From contig NZ_CP053348.1 of assembly GCF_013394595.1 (NCBI RefSeq), positions 4,312,501 to 4,376,500 on the forward strand: DNA of 64,000 bases. Reading direction: 5' to 3'. Under the pieces are notes generated by a model. That model worked only from the letters and a program-made list of their open reading frames with translations. It was not told where the DNA came from and did no database searches. Source of the DNA: Winogradskyella forsetii (lineage in GTDB: Bacteria > Bacteroidota > Bacteroidia > Flavobacteriales > Flavobacteriaceae). How positions within the stretch are numbered: the stretch's first letter is position 1; each line of letters begins with the position of its first letter. The translations under genes were made by a program, and so were the position numbers. Below are positions 44,972 to 54,220 of the stretch, piece by piece.

Positions 44972-46333
44972 ATGAAAAAACAACTATACATACTATTACT
45001 ATTAATCGGATTAATAATTGTTCCGCAGTCAACATACGCCCAAGTCGATTTCAACAAACGGCCAGACGACGACTTAGGGAATGTTGAAGACGAATTTCAG
45101 GAGCATTTCTTTGAAGCGCTGAAGCAAAAAGGCATAGAAAATTATGAGCGCGCCGTTGATGCGCTTCATAAATGTTTGAACCTTAATAGTAAGCTTCCTG
45201 TCATTTATTTTGAATTAGGCAAAAACTATAACAAACTCAAAAACTTTGGTGCTGCAGAAGAAAACCTAAAGAAAGCTATCGACATGCAGCCAGATAATGT
45301 TTGGTTTTTAGATGAGCTTTACGATGTGTATTTTCAGCAAGATGATATTAGAAATGCTTTAAAAACGATTAAACAGTTGGTTAAGTACCATCCAGATTAT
45401 AAAGAAGATCTGGCGGCACTTTATGTGAGGGAGGAAAAATACAATCAAGCATTGGATTTATTGGATGAATTGGATGCAGAATTCGGCTTAAGTGAGTCCA
45501 GGGATGCCATGCGAAACGATATCTACAGTATCACAGGCAACGCAGACGATCGTATAGAGAATTTAGAAGAACGCGTCGCTAACAATCCGAATAATGAAGA
45601 TAATCACTTAAAGCTTATTTATAGATACAGCCAAACAGGCGACCACAAAAACGCTTATAAAGCAGCGAAAAACTTACTAAAAGTGAAGCCAGATTCTAAG
45701 TTTGTGCATTTGGCCTTGTATAAGTTCTACCTTCAAGACAATAAAGTAGGGGATGCCATCAACTCAGTAAAAGTAGTATTAACGAGCCCCACAATAAATG
45801 CAGATGCAAAAGCAAAAGTCCTTAAGGATTTTGTGGCATTTGTAGCTAAAAATCCTGAATACGAAATGGACTTAATTGACATTACAACACTGATAGACGA
45901 CAATAAAGATGCACAAACGCATAGCGATTTGGGACACTATTACTTAAAAGCAGGCGATAAGGTAAAAGCGCTTTCGAATTTTAAAGAAGCTTTAAAGCAA
46001 GACCCTAACGACTTCAAATTAATTAAGGATGTCTTGTTACTTCAGTTGGATATAAAAGATTATAAAGCGGTTATCTCAGATAGTGAACGTGCTTTGGAAC
46101 TGTATCCTGCACAACCCATTTTATATTTAATGAATGGTGTGGCAAATAATAATTTAGGAAAACCTCAAAAAGCCATTGACAATCTAGAAATGGGATTGGA
46201 TTTTTTAATCGACAATCCCACTATGGAAGCCGATTTCTATACAGAATTAAGCATTGCCTACAAAGCCTTAAATAATATTAGTAAATCTGAAACGTTTGCT
46301 AAAAAGGCACAAACCCTAAAGCCGCAACAATAA
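44972..46333 (+). CDS. Exported tetratricopeptide repeat protein
   Basis: 453 residues: a signal peptide (KKQLYILLLLIGLIIVPQSTYAQ) and then TPR motifs along the whole length (for example NFGAAEENLKKAIDMQPDN and KALSNFKEALKQDPND). Periplasmic; a scaffold role is likely. It lies upstream of DUF4292 and EnvC-like genes, a trio I recall as common in Flavobacteriaceae, which suggests a shared envelope function. Confidence 0.85.
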   Translation: MKKQLYILLLLIGLIIVPQSTYAQVDFNKRPDDDLGNVEDEFQEHFFEALKQKGIENYERAVDALHKCLNLNSKLPVIYFELGKNYNKLKNFGAAEENLKKAIDMQPDNVWFLDELYDVYFQQDDIRNALKTIKQLVKYHPDYKEDLAALYVREEKYNQALDLLDELDAEFGLSESRDAMRNDIYSITGNADDRIENLEERVANNPNNEDNHLKLIYRYSQTGDHKNAYKAAKNLLKVKPDSKFVHLALYKFYLQDNKVGDAINSVKVVLTSPTINADAKAKVLKDFVAFVAKNPEYEMDLIDITTLIDDNKDAQTHSDLGHYYLKAGDKVKALSNFKEALKQDPNDFKLIKDVLLLQLDIKDYKAVISDSERALELYPAQPILYLMNGVANNNLGKPQKAIDNLEMGLDFLIDNPTMEADFYTELSIAYKALNNISKSETFAKKAQTLKPQQ

Positions 46334-46460
46334 ACTAATTATGTTTTATTTTTACCTGACCTAAGACTATTTTATGTAAAAAATGAATTGAAGCGAAGGG
46401 TTAAACAAAAATCGTCGTATTTAAATTGTAATAAATTATTCAAGATTTAAAAACTTAAAG

Positions 46461-46493
46461 TTGGATTCTTGATTAGAATAAACTTTATTTTTG
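46461..46493 (+). promoter_or_regulatory. Putative promoter of the DUF4292 gene (TTG-N22-TATTTTTG)
   Basis: TATTTTTG at 46486-46493 with TTG at 46461-46463. The leader to the ATG at 46609 is about 110 bases and contains a TCTTGAT/ATCAAGA hairpin (about 46533-46565) and a nine-codon ORF beginning ATGAAAAGA. Confidence 0.5.
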
Positions 46494-46608
46494 TGCCGAA
46501 GCGATAGAAATTTTTAGTAAAATCGTATTAAGTCTTGATTTTTTTGTTTCGTTTTTTTATCAAGAAAAAAATGAAAAGAATATATTCTTTAATTCTATAG
46601 AAAATTAG

Positions 46609-47400
46609 ATGAAATACTTTAAAACTAATAATTATTTAAAAATAGGACTTTATTTATGTCTTATCGTTACAGCATTCAGTTGTAATTCCGCCAAAAGCGT
46701 TATCGATTCTGGTGTAGCGAGCGATAAGCTATCGGCAAAGCAAGTTATAAGGCAACACGAGAAGAATGAAGCCGATTTTAAAACCATGAACGCTAGGGTT
46801 GCCATTGATATCATTCAAGGCGAAAATGAACAAGGACATACCTTTAGTCTTCGAATGGAGAAAGACAAAGTCATATGGTTAAGTGCTACTTTGGGTATGG
46901 CTCGTATGATGATTACACCAGAAAAAGTGCGATTTTACAATAAAATAGATAACGAATTTTTTGATGGCGATTACAAACTATTAAGCGATGTGGTTGGCGT
47001 GGATCTCGATTTTATGAAAGTCCAAAACATTCTTTTGGGTCAATCGATTTATGACTTAAAAGACGAACCGCATCAGGTTTCTGTAAGCGGAAATTCTTAT
47101 GCCTTAAGTCCGAAAGATCAAAATGCACTTATGGAATTGTTTTATCTAATCAATCCGTCACATTTTAAAATGGATAGTTTACAATTGCAACAACAACTAA
47201 AAAAACGAATGCTTCAAGTAGATTACGCAACGTATCAAGAAGTTAAAAAGCAGATTATTCCAGAAAATATTAGAATTATTGCGGTTGATGATACTGACCA
47301 AGTCGCAATTACGTTGGAGTTTAAATCGGTATCTTTGGATGGGGAGGTGCGTTTTCCATTTAACATACCAGAAGGTTATAAAGAAATAGAGATAAAGTAG
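46609..47400 (+). CDS. DUF4292 domain lipoprotein
   Basis: 263 residues with a signal peptide and lipobox TAFSCNSAKS (Cys25). The body has LolA/LolB-like beta-rich sequence: FKTMNARVAIDI, FSLRMEKDKVIWLSATLGM, VRFYNKIDNEFFDG. Probably an outer-membrane lipoprotein with a lipid- or lipoprotein-handling fold. Function unproven. Confidence 0.83.
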   Translation: MKYFKTNNYLKIGLYLCLIVTAFSCNSAKSVIDSGVASDKLSAKQVIRQHEKNEADFKTMNARVAIDIIQGENEQGHTFSLRMEKDKVIWLSATLGMARMMITPEKVRFYNKIDNEFFDGDYKLLSDVVGVDLDFMKVQNILLGQSIYDLKDEPHQVSVSGNSYALSPKDQNALMELFYLINPSHFKMDSLQLQQQLKKRMLQVDYATYQEVKKQIIPENIRIIAVDDTDQVAITLEFKSVSLDGEVRFPFNIPEGYKEIEIK

Positions 47401-47706
47401 GAAGAGCGAAGTTTGAAGCATGAAGCAAAGGCACAAAGCACAAGGAAGCTGGTATAAAGAGAAAAGATTATAATGTAATATCAATTAATTGCAAATCTTT
47501 TCATAATACAAAAACAGCCTTTTTAGCATGAGTAATCACACAAGAGTAGTGTCCCCTTGAGGCTAATGAAAAACAAAATATGTTTTGTTTAGAAATTACC
47601 GAGCAAAGCTTTTAGGGGTGTTTTTCTAAAATAAAATGATATACTTTTAATTGATGCTTTTTAAAAAGTTACAATTCTATTTATAAAATAAGAATTAAAA
47701 TATACA
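47401..47706. other. Gene-free interval
   Basis: 306 bases before the EnvC-like gene, with a purine-rich AAGCACAAAG-type low-complexity run near 47420 and AT-rich sequence. I see no promoter box, terminator or ORF that I would support. Confidence 0.5.
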
Positions 47707-48927
47707 ATGAAATACTTTTTTCGATCCATACTTTTAATAGGACTTTTAATGTCCTTTTCGTCACTTTTTGCACAAAGCGATAAGCAAAAAAAGCTTGAGG
47801 AGCAGCGGCAACAGGTTTTAAAAGAAATGAAGCAGATCAATGCCTTGTTGTTTACTAAAAAGAAGGAAGAAAAATCGGCAATTACGCTTATTGAAGATAT
47901 TAACTACAAGGTCAACGTTAGAAAAAATCTGATAAGAATTACCAATGAACAAGCCAATCTACTAACAAGGGAAATAAGTACCAATCAAGACGAAATTACG
48001 AGTCTCAGAACACAGTTACAAGAATTGAAGGACGATTATGCGGCCATGGTCGTAAAATCATATAAAAGTAAATCGGAACAAAGCAAAGTGATGTTTTTAC
48101 TCTCTTCAAGGAACTTTCAGCAAGCCTATAAACGACTTCAATATATCAGACAATATAGAGACTATCAAAAAGAACAAGGCGAAGCGATAAAGACCAAAAC
48201 AAAGGAATTGCAGGAGCTAAATATTCAATTGTCTAAACAAAAGGAAGATAAACAAAAACTCATTGAAGAAAATCGAATTGCCAAACGAGAATTAGAAAGT
48301 GAATTAAAACAGCGTGAAGTTCTGATGGCATCCATTAAATCTGATATGGGCAAATTTGCCGCTCAGATTAAGAATAAAAAGCAAGAAGCAGATCGTTTAG
48401 ATAAAGAAATCAATCGAATTATTAGAGAAACTATTGCTGCGGCCAATAAAGAATCAAGTAAAACATCTTCTAAAAGCAAGTATGGTGAAACACCAGAAGC
48501 AAAACTGCTATCTGCAAATTTTGAATCCAATAGAGGTAAACTGGGTTGGCCAGTCTCGAGAGGTGTTGTTAAAGTAAAGTATGGAAAACAACGCTCATTG
48601 GTTGATAATTCCGTGACGCAAAATTATAAAAGTATCTATATCGCAACAGAAGACAAATCTGGAGTTAAAGCGGTTTTTAATGGCGAAGTGACTAGAGTAC
48701 TGGTCATTAAAAATGGTAATCCTGCAGTTTTTATTAGACACGGTATTTATTTTAGTGTCTATATGAACCTGTCAAAGGTTAATGTAAAGAAAGGCGATAA
48801 AGTTGTGGCAGGCCAAGTTATTGGCGAAGTATTTACCAATAAAATTAAAGGTGAATCACTTCTGGGTTTCAGAATTTATAAAAACGATCAGGTCATGAAT
48901 CCAGAACCTTGGTTGGCCAAGTTTTAA
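47707..48927 (+). CDS. EnvC-like murein hydrolase activator (degenerate M23/LytM domain)
   Basis: 406 residues: signal peptide (to FAQ, about 22), a long coiled coil (25-260), and a C-terminal LytM domain (about 285-406). The metal ligands of active M23 peptidases are missing: the HxxxD site reads NSVTQNYKS and the HxH site reads LLGFRIYK. This matches EnvC, which activates amidases during division rather than cutting peptidoglycan itself. Periplasmic. Confidence 0.9.
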   Translation: MKYFFRSILLIGLLMSFSSLFAQSDKQKKLEEQRQQVLKEMKQINALLFTKKKEEKSAITLIEDINYKVNVRKNLIRITNEQANLLTREISTNQDEITSLRTQLQELKDDYAAMVVKSYKSKSEQSKVMFLLSSRNFQQAYKRLQYIRQYRDYQKEQGEAIKTKTKELQELNIQLSKQKEDKQKLIEENRIAKRELESELKQREVLMASIKSDMGKFAAQIKNKKQEADRLDKEINRIIRETIAAANKESSKTSSKSKYGETPEAKLLSANFESNRGKLGWPVSRGVVKVKYGKQRSLVDNSVTQNYKSIYIATEDKSGVKAVFNGEVTRVLVIKNGNPAVFIRHGIYFSVYMNLSKVNVKKGDKVVAGQVIGEVFTNKIKGESLLGFRIYKNDQVMNPEPWLAKF

Positions 48928-48940
48928 TTTAGACTGTAAT

Positions 48941-49450
48941 TTACTCAAAAAGCGCCTTTAACTCAGTGGCCTCATCAGGTTTCATTTTTCCAGCTAAAAG
49001 CAAACTCAATTGTTTACGACGCAAAGCTGCATCATAGCGTTGTTTTTCCAATTCAGTTTCAGGAACCAATTCTGGCACTTTTACTGGTCTTCCGGTTTCA
49101 TCAACAGCCACAAACGTGTAAATGGCTTCATTGGCTTTAATACACTCACCAGATTCCCTGTCTTCAATCCAAACGTCCATATAGACTTCCATAGATGAGG
49201 TAAATGCTCGCGATACCTTAGCCTCAATCATTACCACACTTCCCAAAGGAATAGAGCGATTAAAAGCGACGTGGTTTACAGAAGCCGTAACAACGATACG
49301 TCTGGAATGTCTTCGGGCAGAAATACTAGCGGCTCTGTCCATACGAGCTAACAGTTCGCCCCCAAACAAATTATTGATAGGATTGGTTTCGCTTGGTAAT
49401 ACCAAATCTGTAACTATGGTTTTAGATTGAAATGCGGTTCTAGATTGCAT
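48941..49450 (-). CDS. Acyl-CoA thioesterase (hotdog fold, YciA/BACH type)
   Basis: 169 residues with a single hotdog domain: TNPINNLFGGELLARMDRAASISARRH holds the catalytic N-x-x-F-G-G pattern and Asp, and HVAFNRSIPLGS follows. The enzyme hydrolyses acyl-CoA; chain preference is not predictable. Cytoplasmic. A TATCTTTG box is 20 bases upstream. Confidence 0.9.
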   Translation of the reverse strand: MQSRTAFQSKTIVTDLVLPSETNPINNLFGGELLARMDRAASISARRHSRRIVVTASVNHVAFNRSIPLGSVVMIEAKVSRAFTSSMEVYMDVWIEDRESGECIKANEAIYTFVAVDETGRPVKVPELVPETELEKQRYDAALRRKQLSLLLAGKMKPDEATELKALFE

Positions 49451-49469
49451 AAGGATTTTAAAATTTGTG

Positions 49470-49477
49470 CAAAGATA
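49470..49477 (-). promoter_or_regulatory. Putative minus-strand -7 box for the thioesterase gene
   Basis: CAAAGATA on the plus strand reads TATCTTTG on the minus strand, 19 bases from the start codon. Confidence 0.55.
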
Positions 49478-49620
49478 GAGCGATTTTAGGATGAAGTTGG
49501 TTAATTATTAGTGAAAAGTGAAAAGAAGAGTGGAGGATGAAGTTGGAAGCACGAAGCACGGAGTTAGAAGTTTTCTCACCAAGATGCAAAGCTGTGCGTA
49601 AAAATGTCGTTTTCTTGTTG

Positions 49621-50300
49621 ATCCGTGAAATACGTGTAAAAAAAAACCACGGTAATTATCCGCAAAGATTAGTGTAAATTAGTGAAATTCGTGTCAACTT
49701 TTTCTCTCTGAGCATCTCTGTGAAACCTCTATGAATCTCAGTGTAACAATTTCAGGTTTAATCCATGAAATTCGTATCAAAAAACACCATACATCACAGT
49801 GAGTATCCATAAAGATTAGTGTCAATCAGTGAAATTCGTGTCAACTTTTTTTTTCTCTGCGTATCTCTGTGAAACCTCTGTGAATCTCAGTGCTACAATT
49901 TCAGGTTTAATCCGTGAAATCAGTGTCAAAAAATAGCACACATCACAGTAAGTATCCGCAAAGATTAGTGTAAATTAGTGAAATTCGTGTTAACTTTTTT
50001 TCTCTCTGCGCATCTCTGTGAAACCTCTGTGAATCTCAGTGCTACAATTTCAGGTTTAATCCGTGAAATCAGTGTCAAAAAATAGCACACATCACAGTAA
50101 GTATCCGCAAAGATTAGTGTAAATTAGTTAAATTCGTGTCAACTTTTTCTCTCTGCGCATCTCTGTGAAACCTCTGTGAATCTCAGTGTAACAGTTTCAG
50201 GTTTAATCCGTGAAAATCCGTAAAATCCGTGTCAAAAAAATAGCACACATCACAGTAAGTATCCGCAAAGATTAGTGCAAATTAGTGAAATTCGTGTCTG
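49621..50300. repeat. Tandem repeat array, 147-158-base units
   Basis: The marker ATCC(G)CAAAGATTAG begins at 49658, 49805, 49954, 50103 and 50261, giving periods of 147, 149, 149 and 158 bases. Each unit contains the blocks CTCTGTGAAACCTCTGTGAA, TTTCAGGTTTAATCCGTGAA, CACACATCACAGTAAGTATC and TAAATTAGTGAAATTCGTGT. Units two to four are nearly identical, the outer ones diverge. It is noncoding and lies between two minus-strand genes; bases 49451-49620 are gene-free low-complexity sequence. Confidence 0.9.
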
Positions 50301-50310
50301 AAATCTAAAC

Positions 50311-51249
50311 TTACTTAAGACGCTTTATCAACAACCAAGCATCACGATTGTGCTCACGACGAATCTTATAAAGTTCTCGTTGTGCTTCACTTCTGGTTTC
50401 AAAACTAGCGTAAACCACTTCATGCAATCCATAGCGGTTAGCACCAATTTTACGCGCTTTAAAGCCTTGATCCCTAAGTTGTTTTACTTTCTTATCGGAA
50501 TTAGCTTCTACTCTAAAAGCACCAGCAACAATATGGTAGTTCCCGCTTTGCTTTTCCAAAGATAATGTCGCAGCAGGCAAAGGATTGCTGATTACAAATG
50601 TCGCTTCTTGTACCTTAGCATCGAGTTGCTCATTGGCTTGCTCTTGTGCTAATTGATTGTGATTCTCAATCGTATTGTTGTAATAAGTTGCAGCACCAAA
50701 ACCACCAAGCCCTAATAAAACAACGGCTGCAGCTGCGTATTTTAACCAATTACGATTAGAACGTTTTTCAGGAGTCAATGCAATAGGAGCTGTCTCTTCA
50801 AGAGTTTCAACGGTTTCTTTATAAACTTCACGTGTAATATCTGAAGAGGTAAAATGCGATAAACCAAAGGCATCAGTTAGGTAATTAATATGGCTAGATG
50901 GATCAAATTGAATTTTTCCATCAGCGTTTAATACCAATTCTCCAATGTTTTTAAGTTGAATGGTTTCCCCTTCTACCAAATACGATTTAATCGATTTTAT
51001 TTGCTTAGAGATTTTATTTAAAGCCGTTGAATAAGGTATTTTTTCAACTTCAGCAATGTAATTAGCCAACAAACCATCATTTTGTTGCAATTGCTCGTTA
51101 AAAGATAACGCTTTTTTTGGTGGATAAAAGGTGTGTGTGGATTCGTGAATTTTTGCCGAAACACGATGTGTTAAAAATGCTCCAAACCCAGGAACGGTGA
51201 CACAATCGTAACGGTATAAAAGGTCGCTAATGTAAGTCTCTAACTGCAT
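50311..51249 (-). CDS. HU-CCDC81 and SPOR domain protein
   Basis: 312 residues: two HU-CCDC81-type domains (about 1-135, with TVPGFGAFLTH and LKNIGELVLNADGKIQF), a membrane helix at about 172-190 (AAAAVVLLGLGGFGAATYY) and a C-terminal SPOR domain (about 235-312, YHIVAGAFRVEANSDKKVKQL) that binds denuded peptidoglycan glycan. This links a cytoplasmic HU-like domain to the septal wall, suggesting a division or nucleoid-positioning role. Confidence 0.88.
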   Translation of the reverse strand: MQLETYISDLLYRYDCVTVPGFGAFLTHRVSAKIHESTHTFYPPKKALSFNEQLQQNDGLLANYIAEVEKIPYSTALNKISKQIKSIKSYLVEGETIQLKNIGELVLNADGKIQFDPSSHINYLTDAFGLSHFTSSDITREVYKETVETLEETAPIALTPEKRSNRNWLKYAAAAVVLLGLGGFGAATYYNNTIENHNQLAQEQANEQLDAKVQEATFVISNPLPAATLSLEKQSGNYHIVAGAFRVEANSDKKVKQLRDQGFKARKIGANRYGLHEVVYASFETRSEAQRELYKIRREHNRDAWLLIKRLK

Positions 51250-51256
51250 ATAAACG

Positions 51257-51264
51257 CAAAGTTA
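51257..51264 (-). promoter_or_regulatory. Putative minus-strand -7 box very close to the HU-SPOR start
   Basis: CAAAGTTA on the plus strand reads TAACTTTG on the minus strand and ends only 7 bases before the start codon, so the leader would be almost absent. Confidence 0.45.
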
Positions 51265-51532
51265 AAAATTTTTGTTTCCGAACGAAGTGAAGTTAAGTTT
51301 AGTTATTAACATAGAAATTAATAGTTATACATGTGATTGATTTACTGTTAATTCACAATCATTTTTTTACAACAAATACATATTAATTTATATGCGTATA
51401 GAAAAATAAGCATGAAGTTGTGGTAATTTATTTTCGATTCGAAAAAATACGATTTTAATTTTCCAATCCGTTCAAAATTAAATAATTATATTCGTGAACA
51501 GGCGATTAATTGCTTCAAACATCTAGTTTTCA

Positions 51533-52636
51533 ATGACAGACCAACAACTTATTTATGCCTTAGCTTTGCAGCATGTTCCGAAAATCGGGTCAACAACGGC
51601 TAAAAAATTAATAAATCACTGTGGTTCTGCAGAAGCAGTATTAACTGAAAAAAAGTCTAAGCTTTTAAAAATCGATGGCATCGGAACTATTACTATCGAA
51701 GGTCTTTATGATAAAATACATTTAGAAGAAGCCGAACAAGAATTAAAATTCATTAAGGACAATGCTATTACTGCACACTATTTTACAGAAGACACCTATC
51801 CTGAACGTTTAAAACATTGCATCGATGGACCGCTTGTGTTGTTCCAATCCGGAAATATTAATATAAAAGCGCAACGCATTATCAGTATCGTTGGCGCTCG
51901 GAAAATTACGACTAGCGGAATCGCCTTTTGTGAAAAACTGGTGGAAGCGTTATCGCCATTTAACCCAATTATTGTATCAGGTTTTGCTTACGGAACAGAT
52001 ATCACGGCCCAAAAAGCTGCTGTAAAACATAACCTGCAAACCATAGGTTGTTTGGCACATGGGTTAAATCAAATTTACCCAAAAGTGCATAAAAAATATG
52101 TGGCAGATATTGAAAATCATGGTGGATTTTACACCGACTTTTGGAGTACGGATCCATTTGATAGAAATAATTTTTTAAAACGAAATCGCATCATTGCAGG
52201 ACTCAGTGAGGCCACAATTGTTATAGAGTCAGCCGAAAAAGGTGGCAGTTTAGTAACCGCAGATATTGCGAATTCATATAACAGGGAAGTATTTGCTGTA
52301 CCTGGACGGACAACGGATAGCCAAAGCGTCGGTTGTAATAATTTGATAAAATTCCAGAAAGCCCATTTATTATCCAATCCATTGGATGTGCCTTATATGT
52401 TGAATTGGGAGCTGGAATCCGATAAAAAACCAGCAGTACAACAACAACTATTTGTAGAGTTAGAACCCGATGAAAAAATAGTTTATAATTTTCTAAAAGA
52501 GAATAATAAAGAATTATTAGATGTTATTGCCTTACGATGCGAAATGCCAACGTATAAGATTGCTGGTGTTTTATTGAATATGGAATTGAAAGGCGTGGTT
52601 AGGCCTTTGCCTGGTAAATTGTTTGAGGTTATTTAG
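51533..52636 (+). CDS. dprA: DNA-processing protein DprA
   Basis: 367 residues. An N-terminal HhH/SAM-like region (VPKIGSTTAKKLINHCG), the Rossmann DprA core with SIVGARKITTSG, SGFAYGTDITAQKAA and GGSLVTADIANSYNREVFAVPG, and a C-terminal winged helix (about 310-367). DprA loads RecA onto incoming single-stranded DNA. The full set of domains suggests a functional gene; recA itself is 5 kb downstream. Confidence 0.94.
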   Translation: MTDQQLIYALALQHVPKIGSTTAKKLINHCGSAEAVLTEKKSKLLKIDGIGTITIEGLYDKIHLEEAEQELKFIKDNAITAHYFTEDTYPERLKHCIDGPLVLFQSGNINIKAQRIISIVGARKITTSGIAFCEKLVEALSPFNPIIVSGFAYGTDITAQKAAVKHNLQTIGCLAHGLNQIYPKVHKKYVADIENHGGFYTDFWSTDPFDRNNFLKRNRIIAGLSEATIVIESAEKGGSLVTADIANSYNREVFAVPGRTTDSQSVGCNNLIKFQKAHLLSNPLDVPYMLNWELESDKKPAVQQQLFVELEPDEKIVYNFLKENNKELLDVIALRCEMPTYKIAGVLLNMELKGVVRPLPGKLFEVI

Positions 52637-52719
52637 AAAATAGGAGACCATTCAGGTTTTTAAAAGCTGGTAGGTTCGGATCTTAATACCCAACCCTCTC
52701 TTTTCACGTCCCAAAACAA

Positions 52720-52893
52720 TTATTTAGATGGTCTATTCAACGTTATCATACTAACTACTGAAACAATAATAACAAGAATCGCTAAATAACCAATCCAATC
52801 CATAGGTTCATTACCAATAATTCTTGACACCAACAATAAAATCATGGCGAGAACAGTAAAGATTGAGCTTATGTATTGTTTTTTTATCTTCAT
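52720..52893 (-). CDS. Small two-helix membrane protein (57 aa)
   Basis: A short ORF with a clear start (ATG at 52893) and TAA at 52720: a basic N-terminus MKIKKQY, helix ISSIFTVLAMILLLVS, a turn RIIGNEPMDWIG and helix YLAILVIIVSVVSMITL. The hydrophobic, charge-capped layout argues for a real gene. No family recognised. It lies convergent to dprA. Confidence 0.6.
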   Translation of the reverse strand: MKIKKQYISSIFTVLAMILLLVSRIIGNEPMDWIGYLAILVIIVSVVSMITLNRPSK

Positions 52894-53017
52894 TTTTATC
52901 TAAGTCATTAAGATTTAAAATACCAAGCAGTCCTGAAAACTTTCAGGATTATAACCCTACAAGTCTGGATCATTTACAATAAATAGTCACACTTATAAGT
53001 TGGTTATTAAAAACCAT

Positions 53018-53040
53018 AGAGATTCCTGCCTTCGCAGGAA
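53018..53040 (-). repeat. CCTGC-family hairpin repeat, inverted, after trpS
   Basis: GAGATTCCTGCCTTCGCAGG followed by AAT is the reverse complement of the 37769 type. It lies 5 bases beyond the trpS stop. Confidence 0.6.
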
Positions 53041-53044
53041 TGTG

Positions 53045-54013
53045 TTAATACCCTACCTTCTCCCTCACACGCCTCAAAACAGCATCAGCAATAACCTTAG
53101 CCTTAGCAGCACCTTTAGCCAAAGCCGCATCAACCTCCTCAAGATTATTCATGTAATAATCGTAGCGTTCTCTTTGTTTGGAAAAGCGTTCTAAAATAAG
53201 TTCGTACAACGCTTGTTTCGCATGGCCATAACCATAGTTGCCACGGTCGTAATTCCCTTTCATTTCTACTATTTGAGACTCTGAAGCTAGTAGACTATAA
53301 ATAGCAAAACAGTTGCAGGTTTTCCAGTCCTTTGGATCTTCAAGAGGTGTGCTATCGGTTTCAATAGACATTATTTTTTTGCGCAGTTGTTTTTCAGGTA
53401 AAAAGATGTTGATAAAATTACCGCGACTCTTGCTCATTTTTTCGCCATCCGTTCCAGGAACAAGCATAGTGTGTTCCTGTATCTTTTCTTCAGGTAAAAC
53501 AAAAGTCTCTCCCATTTTGGTATGAAAACGGGAAGCGACATCACGCGTCATTTCAATATGTTGTATTTGATCTTTTCCAACCGGAATAATTTCGGCATCA
53601 TACAATAAAATATCTGCTGCCATAAGCATAGGATACATAAACAGACCCGAATTTACATCATCTAAACGATCTGCCTTATCCTTAAAACCATGCGCGAGTT
53701 TTAATCTTTTATACGGAAAAAAACAATCTAAATACCAAGCAAGTTCAGTAACTTGTGGAATATCACTTTGTCTATAAAACACGGTTTTTTCAATATCCAA
53801 GCCAAAAGCCAACCAAGTTGCAGCTACCGAATACGTATGATTTCTCAGCGTTTCAGCATCTTTGATTTGCGTTAAGGTGTGCATATTTGCAATAAAAAGA
53901 AACGATTCGTTTGTAGCATCGTTTGCCATGTCTATTGCTGGTAAAATAGCACCTAATATATTTCCTAAATGTGGTGTTCCTGTACTTTGTATGCCTGTTA
54001 GTATTCTTGCCAT
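53045..54013 (-). CDS. trpS: Tryptophan-tRNA ligase
   Basis: 322 residues from ATG 54013 (MARILTGIQ); a GTG two codons upstream is in frame but lies next to a repeat. Class I synthetase with the HIGH-like site TPHLGN near residue 14 and the KMSKS loop GEKMSKSRGN. Standard length for bacterial TrpRS. The gene is bracketed by inverted copies of the CCTGC repeat and has a long structured leader. Confidence 0.96.
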   Translation of the reverse strand: MARILTGIQSTGTPHLGNILGAILPAIDMANDATNESFLFIANMHTLTQIKDAETLRNHTYSVAATWLAFGLDIEKTVFYRQSDIPQVTELAWYLDCFFPYKRLKLAHGFKDKADRLDDVNSGLFMYPMLMAADILLYDAEIIPVGKDQIQHIEMTRDVASRFHTKMGETFVLPEEKIQEHTMLVPGTDGEKMSKSRGNFINIFLPEKQLRKKIMSIETDSTPLEDPKDWKTCNCFAIYSLLASESQIVEMKGNYDRGNYGYGHAKQALYELILERFSKQRERYDYYMNNLEEVDAALAKGAAKAKVIADAVLRRVREKVGY

Positions 54014-54217
54014 GCTCACTTCCTGCGAAAGCAGGAATCTTTTTAATTAAACTTCAATTCAAATTAAAGGTTAAATCTCAGGATAAACCTGAAACTTAAA
54101 AATTGACCTAAGCGTCAAGTTATTAAACCAATTATCCCGCTAAAAAAAGCGGGATTAGTTCAACGAACTATTTTGAATGCATTACGTCGTAACTTTTCAA
54201 AACAGAGTTTCACTAAA
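54014..54217 (-). promoter_or_regulatory. Long structured leader of trpS
   Basis: About 205 bases between the putative promoter and the trpS ATG. On the minus strand it contains in order GTTCGTTGAAC, ATCCCGCT/AGCGGGAT around seven T, TTGAC/GTCAA, TCAGG/CCTGA and the CCTGC repeat hairpin just before the ATG. None is a T-box (no specifier/antiterminator sequence seen). Leader-based control is inference. Confidence 0.4.
54020..54039 (+). repeat. CCTGC-family hairpin repeat directly before trpS
   Basis: TTCCTGCGAAAGCAGGAATC, a perfect stem of about eight bases, six bases upstream of the trpS ATG. Confidence 0.65.
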
Positions 54218-54220
54218 AAA

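Noticed and set aside
49621..50300. CRISPR array
   Set aside because: The periodic units are about 150 bases and similar over their whole length; there are no short direct repeats with unique spacers and no cas genes nearby.
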